From Lepus europaeus (lineage: Eukaryota > Chordata > Mammalia > Lagomorpha > Leporidae), in contig NC_084837.1 of assembly GCF_033115175.1 (NCBI RefSeq), positions 90,020,499-90,084,498 on the forward strand: a DNA stretch of 64,000 nucleotides, read 5' to 3'. A program made the position numbers and the translations under genes. Numbering within the stretch: position 1 is the first letter of the stretch; each line of letters opens with the position of its first letter. The notes beneath the pieces were generated by a model that had not been told where the DNA came from, searched no databases, and worked only from the letters and a program-made list of their open reading frames with translations. Below, piece by piece: positions 1-10,973 of this stretch.

Positions 1-110
1 GGCGCTTCTCCCGGGCTCTGCACAGCACCGCGGCCCCTTGAGCTGCGGCCAGAACCCTGGAGCCGCCCGCCCTGAGCCCCCGGGCGGAGGCGCCCTTGTG
101 TTTGCGCCCC
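1..110. promoter_or_regulatory. GC-rich edge, possibly the end of a CpG island
   Basis: The first 110 bases are CpG-rich and fade into average sequence by about 130. The rest of any island would lie outside the window. No start codon or splice site can be assigned. Confidence 0.25.
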
Positions 111-439
111 TAGCCTTCCAGTGGCTGTGTAAACCTCTGTTTCCCAGTGTCCAAACCTTAGATCCTGGGCGTGCCAGTTCTCACCGCTCAGCTCCGAATT
201 CCCTTAAGCTGTCCAACAAGGATTTGGTGAATACCTCTTTCAAGTCACTCAGGGTGCTGGATGAGGGGGCTCTAGCAATGGCCCAGAAGTCTACCTTATA
301 TTTTCACAGCACTGATTCGCCAGACGCAGAAGGAAACAGGCCGTCTTAAGTGACAACAGGTGACAACAAATAACACATTTCGACACTCTCAAAGATTTTT
401 TTTTTCTGGTTACTGTAACTATGAGATAGTAGCAACAAA
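111..439. other. Unassigned sequence
   Basis: I see no gene or recognisable repeat here. The short open frame at 38-349 has no similarity I know of. Confidence 0.4.
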
Positions 440-1283
440 ATAACTAGATGTGAAATATTTGAAGCAACAAAGGATGAGATCACGAGAAACAGCGAGTGAC
501 CCAGCAGACAGGCGATAACAAACGCTGGTGAGGACGCGGAGGAATCGGCTCCCTTCTGCGCTGTCGGTGGGACTGTGACCTGGTGAAGCTGCCTTGGAAA
601 ACCATTGGGCTGTCTTCCAACCGCAGGCAGGGAGTCATCCCACGACTCACCAGCTCTGCTTCCAGGCAAAGTACCAAGAGGACCCAAGGCAAAGTGCACC
701 CGAGGATCTGTGCGTAAATGTTCGCCGCAGCAGCCTTTGTAATAGGCCAGCAGGTGAGCAGCCCCGAGGTCCGTCAGCAACCAAGGAAATTAGTGGTGAC
801 TGCTCGTGAGACAAGGCTTCTTTCTGGGGCGACAGACATATTCTAGAATTAAATAATGGCATTAGTTTCACAACTCCTGTGAATATACTAAAAACCATTG
901 AATTGGGCCGGCGCTGTGGCGTCCTCCTGCAGCACCAGCATCCCATATGGGTGCCAGTTCGAGTCCCAGCTGCTGGGAAGGAAACGGATGGCCCAAGTGC
1001 TTGGGCTCCTGCACCCACATGGGAGACCCAGAAGAAGCTTCTTCTGGCCCTTGGCTTTGGCCTGGTCCAGCCCTGATCATTACAGACATTTGGGGGAGTT
1101 GACCAACAGATGGAAGATCTTCCTCTCTGTCTCCTTCTCCCTCTCAATCTGTATCTCTGCCTTTCAAATAAATAAATCTTAAAAATAAATAAATAAATAG
1201 TAAAGAAACCCTACTGGATTGTACAATTAAAAAGGGTGAATTTTATGGTATGTAAATTATGTCTCAATAAAGCTGTTATTTTA
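440..1283 (+). mobile_element. Old L1 3' end (ORF2 tail and 3'UTR), SINE-interrupted
   Basis: Sequence from about 500 reads as the last part of mammalian L1 ORF2. The stretch after the SINE (GGGTGAATTTTATGGTATGT and AATAAAGCTGTTATTT) is the classic 3' end of old L1M elements. A CSINE at 905-1199 splits the 3'UTR. The element is a dead 5'-truncated copy. Confidence 0.8.
905..1199 (+). mobile_element. CSINE, A-type, internally shortened
   Basis: The head GGGCCGGCGCTGTGG and the tail of repeated AAATAAATAAA are present, but the segment after the A box is missing. It is inserted in the L1 3'UTR, which resumes at about 1217. Confidence 0.85.
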
Positions 1284-1727
1284 AGGCAAAGAGACTACTG
1301 CAAATGGCCAGACATATCTGCAAAAGAAGCAACTAGAACTTTGAGAGTTTACTTACGTAACTGTGGGGTGGAAGGCTCAATGGATACGGTGAACAACAGG
1401 GTAAATGCAGCTGAATAGTGCATTAGTAAAGTGGAAGGCAGATCTGAAAAAATTACCCAGAATGCAGCACACGGAGTTATATGAAGAGGTTCCAAGAAGA
1501 GAGGATGCAATGAGAAGGCATATAAAATATCCAGTCTGAATCCCAGAGGAAGAGAATAGGGGAAAAATCAGCATTTGAAAAGCTAATGGATAAGCAATTC
1601 TAGAGTCAAAGAAAGATGTGAGCCCATAAACAAAACACAACAAGCTTCAAGAAAGTTAAAGAACAAAGAAACCACACCTGGATGTACTGCAGAGAAACCA
1701 CAAAGCTCCAAACACGGCTAGAAAGAT

Positions 1728-2065
1728 GGCCGGCGCCGTGGCTTAACAGGCTAACCCTCCGCCTTGCGGTGCCGGCACACTGGGTTCTAGTCCCGGTTGG
1801 GGCGCCGGACTCTGTCCCGGTTGCCCCTCTTCCAGGCCAGCTCTCTGCTGTGGCCCGGGAAGGCAGTGGAGGATGGCCCAAGTCCTTGGGCCCTGCACCC
1901 CATGGGAGACCAGAAGAAGCACCTGGCTCCTGGCTTCGGATCAGCGCCATGTGCTGGCCGCAGCGGCCGTTGGAGGGTGAACCAACGGCAAAGAAAGACT
2001 TTTCTCTCTGTCTCTCTCTCTCACTATCCACTCTGCCTGTCAAAAAAAAAAAAAAGAAAAGAAAG
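1728..2065 (+). mobile_element. CSINE, B-type
   Basis: Full-length B-type copy with head GGCCGGCGCCGTGGCTTAAC and an A-rich tail. It is flanked by a short duplication, GAAAGAT, at 1721 and 2066. Confidence 0.92.
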
Positions 2066-2280
2066 GAAAGATGTTCTACAAAGACATAGTTATATGGTGG
2101 CAGTAACAATGAATCGAAAAAATGTCTTCAAAATGCCAACAGAAAAAGTAACTGTTAACCCAGAAGTGTATGCCCAGTGAAACCATTTTCCAAAAACTAT
2201 CTTCTAAAAACTAGTGTTAAATAAAAATATGAAGGTGAGATAGGGCCATTTTCAGAAAAAAACTGAGATTTTTACCACAA

Positions 2281-2281
2281 A

Positions 2282-2316
<35 letters not shown>

Positions 2317-2376
2317 CTCCCTCTCTCTGTGTGACTCTGCCTTTCAAATACTTTGATAAATCTTAAAAAAAAAAAA
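2281..2376 (+). mobile_element. CSINE 3' fragment with (CT)n run
   Basis: Only the 3' end remains: a pure CT run (2286-2311), then GACTCTGCCTTTCAAATA and an A tail. The CT run looks expanded from the pyrimidine segment of the SINE. Confidence 0.7.
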
Positions 2377-2737
2377 TTGTCCACAAAAAAACTACCCACA
2401 AATCTGTGTACAATCTGTGAAATTCTTTAAAAAGGACATTAACAAACACTGTCAACACTAATTTGTATGGAGTAAGAGGTGAGGCTAGTACAGAGAGTTA
2501 TGATATTCCAGATTCTTTGTGCATTTCTTAGAGAATATTAAAGTATTGATCTACTGTAGACATTGCTAAATGTGCATGGTAAAAATTCAGGTAAACACCA
2601 AAAACAGAAAATATATAGTTTCCATACAAGAAGAGGAGAAATAGAATAAGAACACAAAACCTCAATTTAGGAGAAAAGGAAGTTTAGAAAAGAAGACAAA
2701 TAGAAACCAAAAGGAGGATGGTAGAAATTTAAATACA

Positions 2738-3047
2738 GGGGCCGGCACTGTGGCGTAGCAGGTAAAGCCACTGCCTGTGGCACTGGAATCCCATATGGGC
2801 ACTGGTTCAAGTCCCGGCTGCTCCTCTTCTGATCCAGCTCTCTGCTATGACCTGAGAAAGCAGTAGAAGATAGCCCAAGTGCTTGGGTCCCTGCGCCAGC
2901 TTGGGAGACCCAGAAGAAACTCTTGGCTCCCGACTTCAGATTGGCTCAGCTCTGGCTGTTGCAGCCATCTGGGGAGTGAACCACTGGATGGGAGATCTTT
3001 CTCTCTGTAACTCTATTTCTTAAAAAAAAAAAAAATCTTAAAAAAAT
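2738..3047 (+). mobile_element. CSINE, A-type
   Basis: Head GGGGCCGGCACTGTGGCGTA, B box GGTTCAAGTCC, and an A-rich tail. It sits inside L1 sequence. Confidence 0.9.
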
Positions 3048-3791
3048 CTAAACACATTAGTAATTACAATAAATATAAATAGATTAAACAGTCTGTTAAA
3101 AGAACCTCAGATTTAGATTCATAAAAATCTTTGCACACCTGGATTAAGGATAAAATAAAGAACAAAGAAAGGATAAGAGCATAATGCTGAGAAAAGATGT
3201 ACCAGGCAAATACTAATGAAAAGAAGGCTGGTACAACTATACTGTTAGTTAACAAATAGGTGATAAAGCGAAAGTTATCAGAGATAAATAAGGACCTTAT
3301 TTAATGATAAAAGAATAATGTATCAGGAAGATAGGAGAGTCCTGAAATTGTGGGCAATTATTGAAACAGCATCCAAAAACATAAACTAAATGTTTATGGA
3401 ACTGTGGAAAGAAGTTGATGAGTACTGGGAGATTTTGATACAATGCTCTTGATTATTGATAGATGAAGCAAGATTTCAGTAACAAAATTGGTCAGCTTGA
3501 TTTAGTGGATATTTACAAATTACCCTGTATCCAAAAACCAAGTGCCCATGGAACAGTTCCAAAAATGGACCAGAAAGGCCATAAAACCAATATCAATGAA
3601 TTTCAAAGATTCTGACTCACATAAAGCATATTTATGACCTAGGATTATTACATCTAACTTAAGGAACTACTTACAAGTAAACAACAGAAACTTGAATGAC
3701 AGATCCCTACATTTTGGAAATTAAAAAGTTCCAGAGAATGTGTGGGTCAAGTGAGAAATTGTAGGAGAGACTGAAAGTTGTCTAGAAATAG

Positions 3792-4113
3792 GGGCCAGTG
3801 CTGTGGCACAGTGGGTTAAAGCCCTGGCCTACAGTGCTGGCATCCCATATGGGCACTGGTTCTAGTCCTGGCTGCTCCTCTTCTGATCCAACTCTATGCT
3901 ATGGCCTGGGAAAGCGGTAGAAGATGGCCCAAGTCCTTGGGCCCCTGCACCCATGTGGGAGACCAGGAAAAAGCTCCTGGCTCCTGGCTTCAGATCGGCA
4001 AGGCTCTGGCCATTATGGCCATTTGGGGAGTGAACCAGCAGATGGAACACCTCTCTCTGTCTCTACCTCTCTCTGTAACTCTTTCAAATAAGTAAAAATA
4101 AAGTCTTAAAAAA
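3792..4113 (+). mobile_element. CSINE, A-type, with target duplication
   Basis: Complete copy bounded by a perfect duplication, AAAGTTGTCTAGAAATA, at 3774 and 4114. The duplication shows clean target-primed insertion into old L1 sequence. Confidence 0.93.
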
Positions 4114-4150
4114 AAAGTTGTCTAGAAATAGTGATTCAATTCTACTTATC

Positions 4151-4484
4151 TTTTTTTTTTTTTTTCTTTTTTTTGACAGACAGAGTGGATAGTGAGAGAG
4201 ACAGAGAAAGGTCTTCCTTTTTGCCGTTGGTTCACCCTCCAATGGCTGCTGCGGCCAGTGCATCTCGCTGATCTGAAGCCAGGAGCCAGGTGCTTCTCCT
4301 GGTCTCCCATGCGGGTGCAGGGCCCAAGCACTTGGGCCATCCTCCACTGCCTTCCCGGGCCATAGCAGAGAGCTGGCCTTGAAGAGGGGCAACCGGGATA
4401 GAATCCGGCGCCCCAACCGGGACTAGAACCCGGTGTGCCGGCGCCGTAAGGCAGAGGATTAGCCTGTTAAGCCACGGCGCCGGC
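4151..4484 (-). mobile_element. CSINE, B-type
   Basis: Reads GGCCGGCGCCGTGGCTTAAC on the minus strand with a long T run at its left end. It is flanked by CAATTCTACTTATC and CAATTCTACTCATC (one mismatch). Confidence 0.93.
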
Positions 4485-4629
4485 CAATTCTACTCATCAA
4501 AACTTGTAGATGCCCCTAAAACTGTAATTACAGGAAATTTATAGCTGTGGACACTTACATTATAAAGGAAGAAAGGTGAAAATTAATTTGCAAGAATTCA
4601 CTGTAAGAGGGAAAAAATAGAATAAACCC

Positions 4630-4775
4630 ATAAAGTATAAGGTATACTTATATGCTTTATATAAAGTATATATATTTATATACTTATATATTTATAATAT
4701 ATATGGTATATACTTTTTGTATATACTTTTATATATATATTTGTAAATATATATACTTTATATAAAGTATAAAAA
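4630..4775. repeat. AT-rich palindromic microsatellite
   Basis: TA-rich sequence with repeated TATATACTTTATATAAAGTA-like palindromes at both ends. It is low-complexity DNA inside the L1 remnant. Confidence 0.75.
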
Positions 4776-4897
4776 ATGACAAAGCAAAAAGCAAGGAAAT
4801 ATAATAAAACAAGCATAAAATGGACATGATCAATGAGCCAGGGCCAAGATAAAATAGACAAACCTTTTGCAAGACATTTTTAAAAAAAATGAGAGTA

Positions 4898-5130
4898 GAG
4901 GCTAGCATTTGGTGTAGTGGTTAATGTTCTACTCGGGATGCCAGCACCCCCCACCGGAGTGTCTGGGTTTGGGTCCTGACTCCGCTTTCAAATGCCAGCT
5001 TCCTGCTAACACACACCCCGGGGAGGCAACAGACAATGGTTCAAGTACTTGGGTTCCTGCCACCTACCTGGGAGACCTGGATTGAGTGGCTTCTGGCTTG
5101 GGCCTGGCTGTTGCAGGCATTTGGGGAGTG
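4898..5130 (+). mobile_element. Old CSINE, 3' end missing
   Basis: Diverged plus-strand copy (GAGGCTAGCATTTGGTGTAG head) that stops abruptly at GGGGAGTG, before its pyrimidine/A tail. It is joined directly to a minus-strand copy. Confidence 0.8.
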
Positions 5131-5332
5131 CCAATCTGAAGCCAGGAGCCATGAGCTTCTTCCGGGTCTCCCATGCAGAGGCCCAAGCACTTGGGCCATC
5201 TTCCCCTGCTTTCCCAGGCCATATCAGAGAGCTGGATTGGAAGTGGAGCATCTAGGACTTGAACTGGCGTCCTTATGAGATGCTGGCACTGCAGGCCGGG
5301 GCTTTAACCCACTGTGCCACAGCGCCGGCCCC
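5131..5332 (-). mobile_element. CSINE, A-type, tail missing
   Basis: Minus-strand copy with an intact head (GGGGCCGGCGCTGTGGCACA read on minus) but no tail. It abuts the plus-strand copy at 5130. Confidence 0.85.
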
Positions 5333-5339
5333 GGAATAC

Positions 5340-5930
5340 TACCTTCTGATGTAGCCTCCTGTGTGCCCCTTTCTTTCCTCGCCCTGCTTCCTCATCATGT
5401 TGATCACTAGCTTGATTTTTAAAAATGTCTGTAGTTTCATCATATACCTGTGCATCTCTAAACAAAATATTATTTAGTTTACTTGTTTAGGCTGTATGAC
5501 AGTGACATCATGACTTCAATTTCTGCAACTTGCCTTTTCATGCATTATATGCTGTGATTATATATTATACACAGTTGTGTGTTTATTATGTAGCAGTGAC
5601 TAATTCACTCTGGAAATATCACTAACCGTTCTCCTATCGTTGCTCATTTGGTGGCTTCCCGTATTTCTGTATTGTAAATATTAGTTCAGTGAGTATTCCT
5701 ATCAGTGTGCAAAAATGTCTCTGCAATATATCGAGCTCCGTTTTCCATAATGCTGCTCATTGGCTTTGCAGGCAGTGCACACTCCATTTGTGTATATGTG
5801 ACACAGACCCTCTCCCAGCCTTTGTATTTTTGTACTTACCAACCGTTCTGGGCTCTCATTAATTCTAATAATTTATAAATTATTTTGGGTATTTCTGTGC
5901 ACTTAATTATATTCACTGCCAATAACGACA
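5340..5930 (-). mobile_element. Probable old L1 3'UTR, antisense
   Basis: AT-rich text with phrases such as TTCTGCAACTTGCCTTTTCA and GCATCTCTAAACAAAATATT resembles antisense L1 3' sequence. Similarity is by eye only; no coding content is visible. Confidence 0.4.
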
Positions 5931-6075
5931 ATGCTGTTTTTTTCTCTCTCCTTATTTGAGTGTCTGGCTTACCCCGGCCTTATCGAGCCATCAGGATGTC
6001 AGAGACAGCTTCATCTTTTTCTGCTCCTAAAGGAACAATAGTTACAATGGTTTACCATTAGGAATGATGACTAGA

Positions 6076-6402
6076 GGGGCCAGTGCTGTGGCGCAGTGGG
6101 TTACCCTGCCATCTGCAGCAACAGCGTCCCCTGTGGTCACTGGTTTGAGTCCCAGCTGCTCCACTTGTGATCCAGCTCCCTGCTAATGTGCCTAGGAAAG
6201 CATTGGAGGATGGTCCAAAGTGCTTAGGCCTCTGCACCCATGTGGGAGACCATGAAGAAGTGCCTGGCTTTGGCTTGGCCCAGCCCTGGTCATTGTGGCC
6301 ATTTAGGGAATGAACCAGTGGACAAGGATCTCTCTCCTCTTTCTATCTCTTCCTCTCTCACTGTAACTCTGACTCTCAAGTAAATAAACAAATCTTTTAA
6401 AA
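6076..6402 (+). mobile_element. CSINE, A-type
   Basis: Complete copy with duplication AATGATGACT at 6063 and 6403. A second SINE begins immediately after the right duplication. Confidence 0.92.
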
Positions 6403-6412
6403 AATGATGACT

Positions 6413-6646
6413 GAGGACGACGCTGTGGTGCAGTGGGTTAGACCACTACCTGCAATGCGGGCATCCCTTATTGGAGTGCTGGTTCAAGTCCCGGCTGTTC
6501 TGCTTCCAAATGCAGCTGCCTGCTAATGCACCTGGAATAGCAGCAGAAGATGGCCCAAGTGCTTGGGCCCCTGCATACCCAGAAGAAATTCCTGGCTCCT
6601 GGCTCCTGCTTGGTGCAATCCAGGCAGTTAGAGCCATGTGAAGGTG
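6413..6646 (+). mobile_element. CSINE, A-type, tail missing
   Basis: The plus-strand head GACGACGCTGTGGTGCAGTG is followed by the body to about 6646, where the sequence flips to a minus-strand copy. The tail is absent. Confidence 0.8.
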
Positions 6647-6839
6647 AACCAGGAGCTTCATCCCGGTCTCCCATATGAATTGTAGGGGCCCAAGCACGTG
6701 GGCCATATTCCACTGCTTTCCAAGACCATTAGCAGGCAGCTGGATCAGAAGTGGAGCAGCCGGGGCTCGAACCAGTGCCCATATGGGATGCCGGCAATGC
6801 AGGCATCAGCCTAACTCATTATGCCACGGCACTGGCCCC
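6647..6839 (-). mobile_element. CSINE, A-type, tail missing
   Basis: Minus-strand copy whose head (GGGGCCAGTGCCGTGGCATA on minus) is at the right end. It lacks a tail and joins the preceding plus copy, as in the 4898-5332 pair. Confidence 0.82.
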
Positions 6840-7040
6840 ATTTCATTCTCTTTAATAGCTGTTCACTACTCAAGCTTTATTGATACAGCATTGATAAACT
6901 ATCCTTTTCTGGAAATATTCCTTATAAGCTTTCTAACATGCTCATGTCACCTTTGTGGTCTCCATATCTGTGACCTTCTTCTGCTCTGCCTTCTTATTCA
7001 TTACTTATTTACACGTGATGCTTCTTTTTGAAGTGGTGTC

Positions 7041-7163
7041 TTGGCCATTTGGGGAGTGAACCAGTGGATGGAAGACCTCTGTCTCTCTCTGCCTCTCCTC
7101 TCTCTGTGTAACTCTGACATTCAAATAACTAAATAAGTTCTTTTTTTTTTTAAAAAAAAAAAA
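7041..7163 (+). mobile_element. CSINE 3' fragment
   Basis: Begins in the body at TTGGCCATTTGGGGAGTGAA and runs through the pyrimidine tract to T/A-rich ends. It is a 5'-truncated insertion. Confidence 0.8.
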
Positions 7164-7627
7164 GGTAGTGTTCCATTTCTTAAACTGTACAATGAGTTTC
7201 CAACTATGCATTTATATTGCATGTTTTCTTTTCCTGAGTATTAAACGTTTTTAAGGGCCCTGCACTTTCCCTTTGTCACCACTACGCGGCAGGCTAGGAC
7301 GTCTGGACAATAAGCCTGGCTTGGGAAAGGCTGGGAGAATGCATAGGCCTAATGGCCGCGTTCCAGCAACATTCTTCGAATTCCTCCACAGGGGTAGTGG
7401 TTCGCAGAGTATTTAAATGTACCGCACAGCAGCCCAGGTGAGCATCTTTGCAGCCCTGGGGCCAGATGTTCTGTTTTTTCTTTTCGTCTGGTCATGTCTG
7501 CTTGATGGCCCATTCCTATTTCTCAGTTCCCCAGGGTGTTTGTTCCTAAATTGCCAAGGGCACAAGGGTGGTGACGTGGCCTCTTCCTGGCTGCTGACTC
7601 ATGAGATGCCTCCTTTCACCCATATTG
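7164..7627. other. Unassigned unique sequence
   Basis: No repeat family or exon is recognised. Moderate GC content and a lack of SINEs make it a candidate for ordinary unique intergenic DNA. Confidence 0.4.
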
Positions 7628-7661
7628 GTTTTTTTTTTTTTTTTTTTTTGATTTATTTATT

Positions 7662-7990
7662 GGGGCCGGCACTGTGGCAAAATGGGTTAACACCCAGGCC
7701 TGAAGCGCCGGCATCCCATATGGGTGCCGGTTCAAGATCTGGCTGCTCCACTTCCAATCCAACTCTCTTCTGTGGCCTGGGAAAGCAGTGGAAGATGGCC
7801 CAAGTCCTTGGGCCCCTGCACCCATGTGGGAGACCTGGAAGAAATTCCTGGCTCCGGGCTTCGGATTGGCCCAGCTCTGGCTGTGTGGCCAATTAGGGAG
7901 TGAACCAGCAGATGAAAGACCTCTCTCCCTCTCTCTCTGTCTGCCTCTCCTCTCTCTGTGTAACTCTGACTTTCAAATAAATATTTATTT
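7662..7990 (+). mobile_element. CSINE, A-type, left arm of inverted pair
   Basis: Full-length plus copy (GGGGCCGGCACTGTGGCAAA head). A poly(T) run and GATTTATTTATT at 7628-7661 precede it, probably the tail of another minus copy that it interrupted. Confidence 0.93.
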
Positions 7991-8310
7991 ATTTTTTAAT
8001 GATTTATTTATTTATTTGAAAGTCAGAGTTACACAGAGAGAGGAGGAGAGGCAGAGAGAGAGAGAGAGAGGTCTTCCATCCTTTGGTTCACTCCCCAGAT
8101 GGCCACAATCCGAAGCCAGGGGCCAGGAGCTTCTTCTGGGTCTCCCACGTGGGTGCAGGGGCCCAAGGACTTGGGCCATCTTCCACTGCTTTCCCAGGCC
8201 ATAGCAGAGAGCTGGATTGGAAGTAGAGCAGCCGGGTCTTGAACCAGCACCCATTTGGGATGCCTGCACTGCAGCTGGTGGCTTTACCCACTACGCCACA
8301 GCACTGGCCC
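7991..8310 (-). mobile_element. CSINE, A-type, right arm of inverted pair
   Basis: Full-length minus copy placed tail to tail with the plus copy at 7662. The two arms are very similar and together form a palindrome of about 650 bases. Confidence 0.93.
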
Positions 8311-8428
8311 TGGGGCTGTTTTTCAGCACCAGCGTTAGAACTCCTGCTTGGTGAATATCTGGATGACATTGCTTTAGAAAGCTGTATGTAAAGTTTTAGT
8401 AACAAGTGATGTTAAAATATCACCATGA

Positions 8429-8774
8429 GGCCGGCGCCGTGGCTTAACAGGCTAATCTTCCGCCTTGCAGCGCCGGCACACCAGGTTCTAGTCCCGGTTG
8501 GGGCACCGGATTCTATCCCGGTTGCCCCTCTTCCAGGCCAGCTCTCTGCTGTGGCCCAGAAAGGCAGTGGAGGATGGCCCAAGTGCTTGGGCCCTGCACC
8601 CGCATGGGAGACCAGGAGAAGCACCTGGCTCCTGCCTTCGGATCAGCGCGATGAGCTGGCCGCAGCGGCCATTGGAGGGTGAACCAACGGCAAAAAGGAA
8701 GACCTTTCTCTCTGCCTCTCTCTCTCACTATCCACTCTGCCTGTCAAATAAATAAATAAATAAATAAATAAAAA
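8429..8774 (+). mobile_element. CSINE, B-type
   Basis: Complete B-type copy, but the tail is AAATAAATAAATAAA rather than a plain A run. Flanks ATCACCATGAG and ATCATCACGAG suggest a decayed target duplication. Confidence 0.92.
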
Positions 8775-8820
8775 ATCATCACGAGAGTCATCAAAATCGT
8801 TCATAGGAATTCTGGTGCCA

Positions 8821-9112
8821 GGGGCCAGCATTGTGGTGCAGTGGGTTAAGCCATAGCCTGCCCTGCCAGCATCCATAGGGGCACTGGTTCCAGCTCCCTG
8901 CCAATGAGCCTGGGAAAGCAGAGGAAGATGACCAAGTGTTTGGGCCCCTGTACCCTGTGGGAAACCTGGAGGGAGCTCCTGCCTCTTGGCTTCCGCCTGG
9001 CCCAGTTCTGGCTGTTGTGGCCATCTAGGGAATGAACCAGCAGATGGAAGACCTCTCTGTCTGTCTCTCCCTCTCTCTGTAACTTTGACTTTCAAATAAA
9101 CTAATAAATCTT
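8821..9112 (+). mobile_element. CSINE, A-type, internally deleted
   Basis: The head GGGGCCAGCATTGTGG and tail are present. The region between the B box and the CCAGCTCC segment is shortened. Confidence 0.88.
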
Positions 9113-9767
9113 AGATTTTTTTAAAATAAAAATGTTAAATGCTACAGAAACACAGGGGTACTTCCAAAAAAGAAATTGTGACACACAACGTGTTCATGTG
9201 ACATGACTGATGTGATATTGACAGCTGTGGGTAGGAATTTCTGGTTTAGCAGTCACCGGTCTTTCACTAAGGGACAGCACGGGCAGTACCCCAGCCATCT
9301 GCTTCCCTTGGCAATCCCTGGACCCGCCCAGCCCTTAGCCTAGCACCAATCACCCTGACCCTCTGCAATGAGCCGTGGGGGCAGTGTGAACACACCCTGG
9401 ACCTCTCCCCTGCGGGCTGGCCACCCACCTCACCCCACTGTGTCCCCACTCTGGCCAGGGACGACTGGGGAAAGGGCAGTGTCTCCTCTTCTGTCTTCAT
9501 GAGGTTTGGGATATTTTTCTTGTGTCTTGGACTACGATTAAAATGAAAATGATTGGTTTCTCAAAACAAACAAAAACCAAAAAAGCCACTAGAATTTGAA
9601 GACAGTATTGGAAAAAAAATAGCCAGACATCTCAATGATTTTTTGAATATTGATTGATTGATTTAAATATTGATGAATGTTGACATGCTGTTTTCTGGAT
9701 GCTGGTTAAATAAAATGCTTCATGAACATTGCTTTGACTGGCTCCTTTTCACCTTTCAGAAAATGAG
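9113..9767. other. Unassigned sequence
   Basis: A GC-moderate part (9260-9500) is followed by an AT-rich part. No gene or repeat family is recognised. Confidence 0.35.
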
Positions 9768-10290
9768 AGGACGGCCGAATTTAAAGGCCTATGTGGTGGC
9801 TCGCCTCGCGCAGGGCAGCGGGCGCGGAAGTCATGGCCGGGGCGCGGGACTGCGGTGCGTGGCGCTGGCTGCTCGTGGTCCTGCGGGCTCCGTGTTCGCA
9901 GGGCCTCGCGCTGATTTAACCCTCGGCTGTCACCGCCTGGAAGTCCTTTGAATCTGAGCTTTGCTAAGCGGAGCCTCACGGCGCAGTGCAGCACGCCCAC
10001 GCGCGGTCCCTGCTCCCGCCGCCTCCCGCAAGGCACCGGCGGCCGTTCCTCCCCAGGGAAGAGTCAGGTGCGCGCCTCCGCCAAGGCCACGCGTGCTGTG
10101 CTCAGGCGGCCACGCGGGGTCCTCTCCATACCGACGAGGGAGCTCGCGGCGAGCTTGGCTCTGGGATCGGGCCTGCCGGGCGGACTTTCCCAGACCTGGG
10201 GGCGCGGGGCTCAGAGCTGCGGGGCCGACGCACTGGCCCCAGGAGCCGCCGCGTGCCCAAGGGAGCTTGATGGTTGGCAAGACCTGGTAA
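9768..10290. promoter_or_regulatory. Isolated CpG-dense block, possible promoter
   Basis: About 500 bases of GC-rich, CpG-dense sequence sit between AT-rich flanks and no gene is visible. Overlapping open frames occur on both strands but none resembles a known protein. In human, a long CLN6 transcript is recalled to start roughly 20 kb upstream of FEM1B on the opposite strand. This block, about 21.5 kb upstream, could be the matching promoter; that is inference only. Confidence 0.45.
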
Positions 10291-10323
10291 AATTCACGCT
10301 AGCAATTTAATTTTTTTAAAAAA

Positions 10324-10649
10324 GCCGGCGCCGTGGCTCAATAGGCTAATCCTCCACCTGCGGCGCCGGCACACCGGATTCTAGTCCCGGTTGGGGTGCC
10401 AGATTCTGTCACGGTTGCTCCTCTTCCAGTCCAGCTCTCTGCTATGGCCCAGGAGTGCAGTGGAGGATGGCCCAAGTCCTTGGGCCCTGCACCCGCATGG
10501 GAGACCAGGAGAAGCACCTGGCTCCTGCTTTCAGGTCAGCGCGGTGCGCCAGCCGTGGTGGCCATTGGAGGGTGAACCAACGGCAAAGGAAGACCTTTCT
10601 CTCTGTCTCTCTCTCTCACTGTCCACTCTGCTTGTAAAAAAAAAAAAAA
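10324..10649 (+). mobile_element. CSINE, B-type
   Basis: B-type copy just right of the CpG-dense block. Its A tail runs straight into the tail of a minus-strand A-type copy. Confidence 0.92.
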
Positions 10650-10973
10650 GATTTATTTATTTATTTGAAAGACGAAGTTACGGGAAGGCAGAGGCAGAGA
10701 CAGAGAGAGAGGTCTTCTATCCGCTGGTTCACTCCCCAGATGGCCGCAATGGCAGGAGCTGGGCCAGTCTGAACCCAGAAGCCAGGAGCTTCTTCTGGGT
10801 CTCCCATGCAGGTGCAGGGGCCCAAGCACTCGGGCAGTCTTCTACTGCTTTCCCAGGTGCATTAGCAGGGAGCTGGATCGGAAATGGAGCAGCCGGGGCT
10901 TGAACTGGCGCCCATATGGGATGCCATCGCCGCAGGCTGGGACTTTAACCTGCTGCACCACAGCACAGGCTCC
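10650..10973 (-). mobile_element. CSINE, A-type
   Basis: Minus copy beginning GATTTATTTATTTATTTGAA, tail to tail with a B-type copy. The two subfamilies are too different to make a good hairpin over their full length. Confidence 0.9.

Larger units (their letters stand above)
1290..4870 (+). mobile_element. Old L1, ORF1 end through ORF2 endonuclease region
   Basis: The order of matches follows an L1: coiled-coil/ORF1 DNA (1370-1725, 2070-2270), then ORF2 endonuclease-region DNA (3150-3780), then further ORF2 DNA (4490-4650). Four CSINEs and one SINE 3' fragment have landed in it. The frames are destroyed throughout. It lies directly 3' of a separate L1 3' end in the same orientation. Confidence 0.7.

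Noticed and set aside
1682-2180. Many 60-160-codon frames reading like WPKSLGPCTHVGDPEEAPGSWL
   Set aside because: All derive from CSINE copies in various frames; they recur wherever a SINE lies and are not genes.
7662-7760. tRNA genes suggested by A- and B-box motifs
   Set aside because: The boxes belong to the tRNA-derived head of CSINEs; there is no cloverleaf or anticodon arm.
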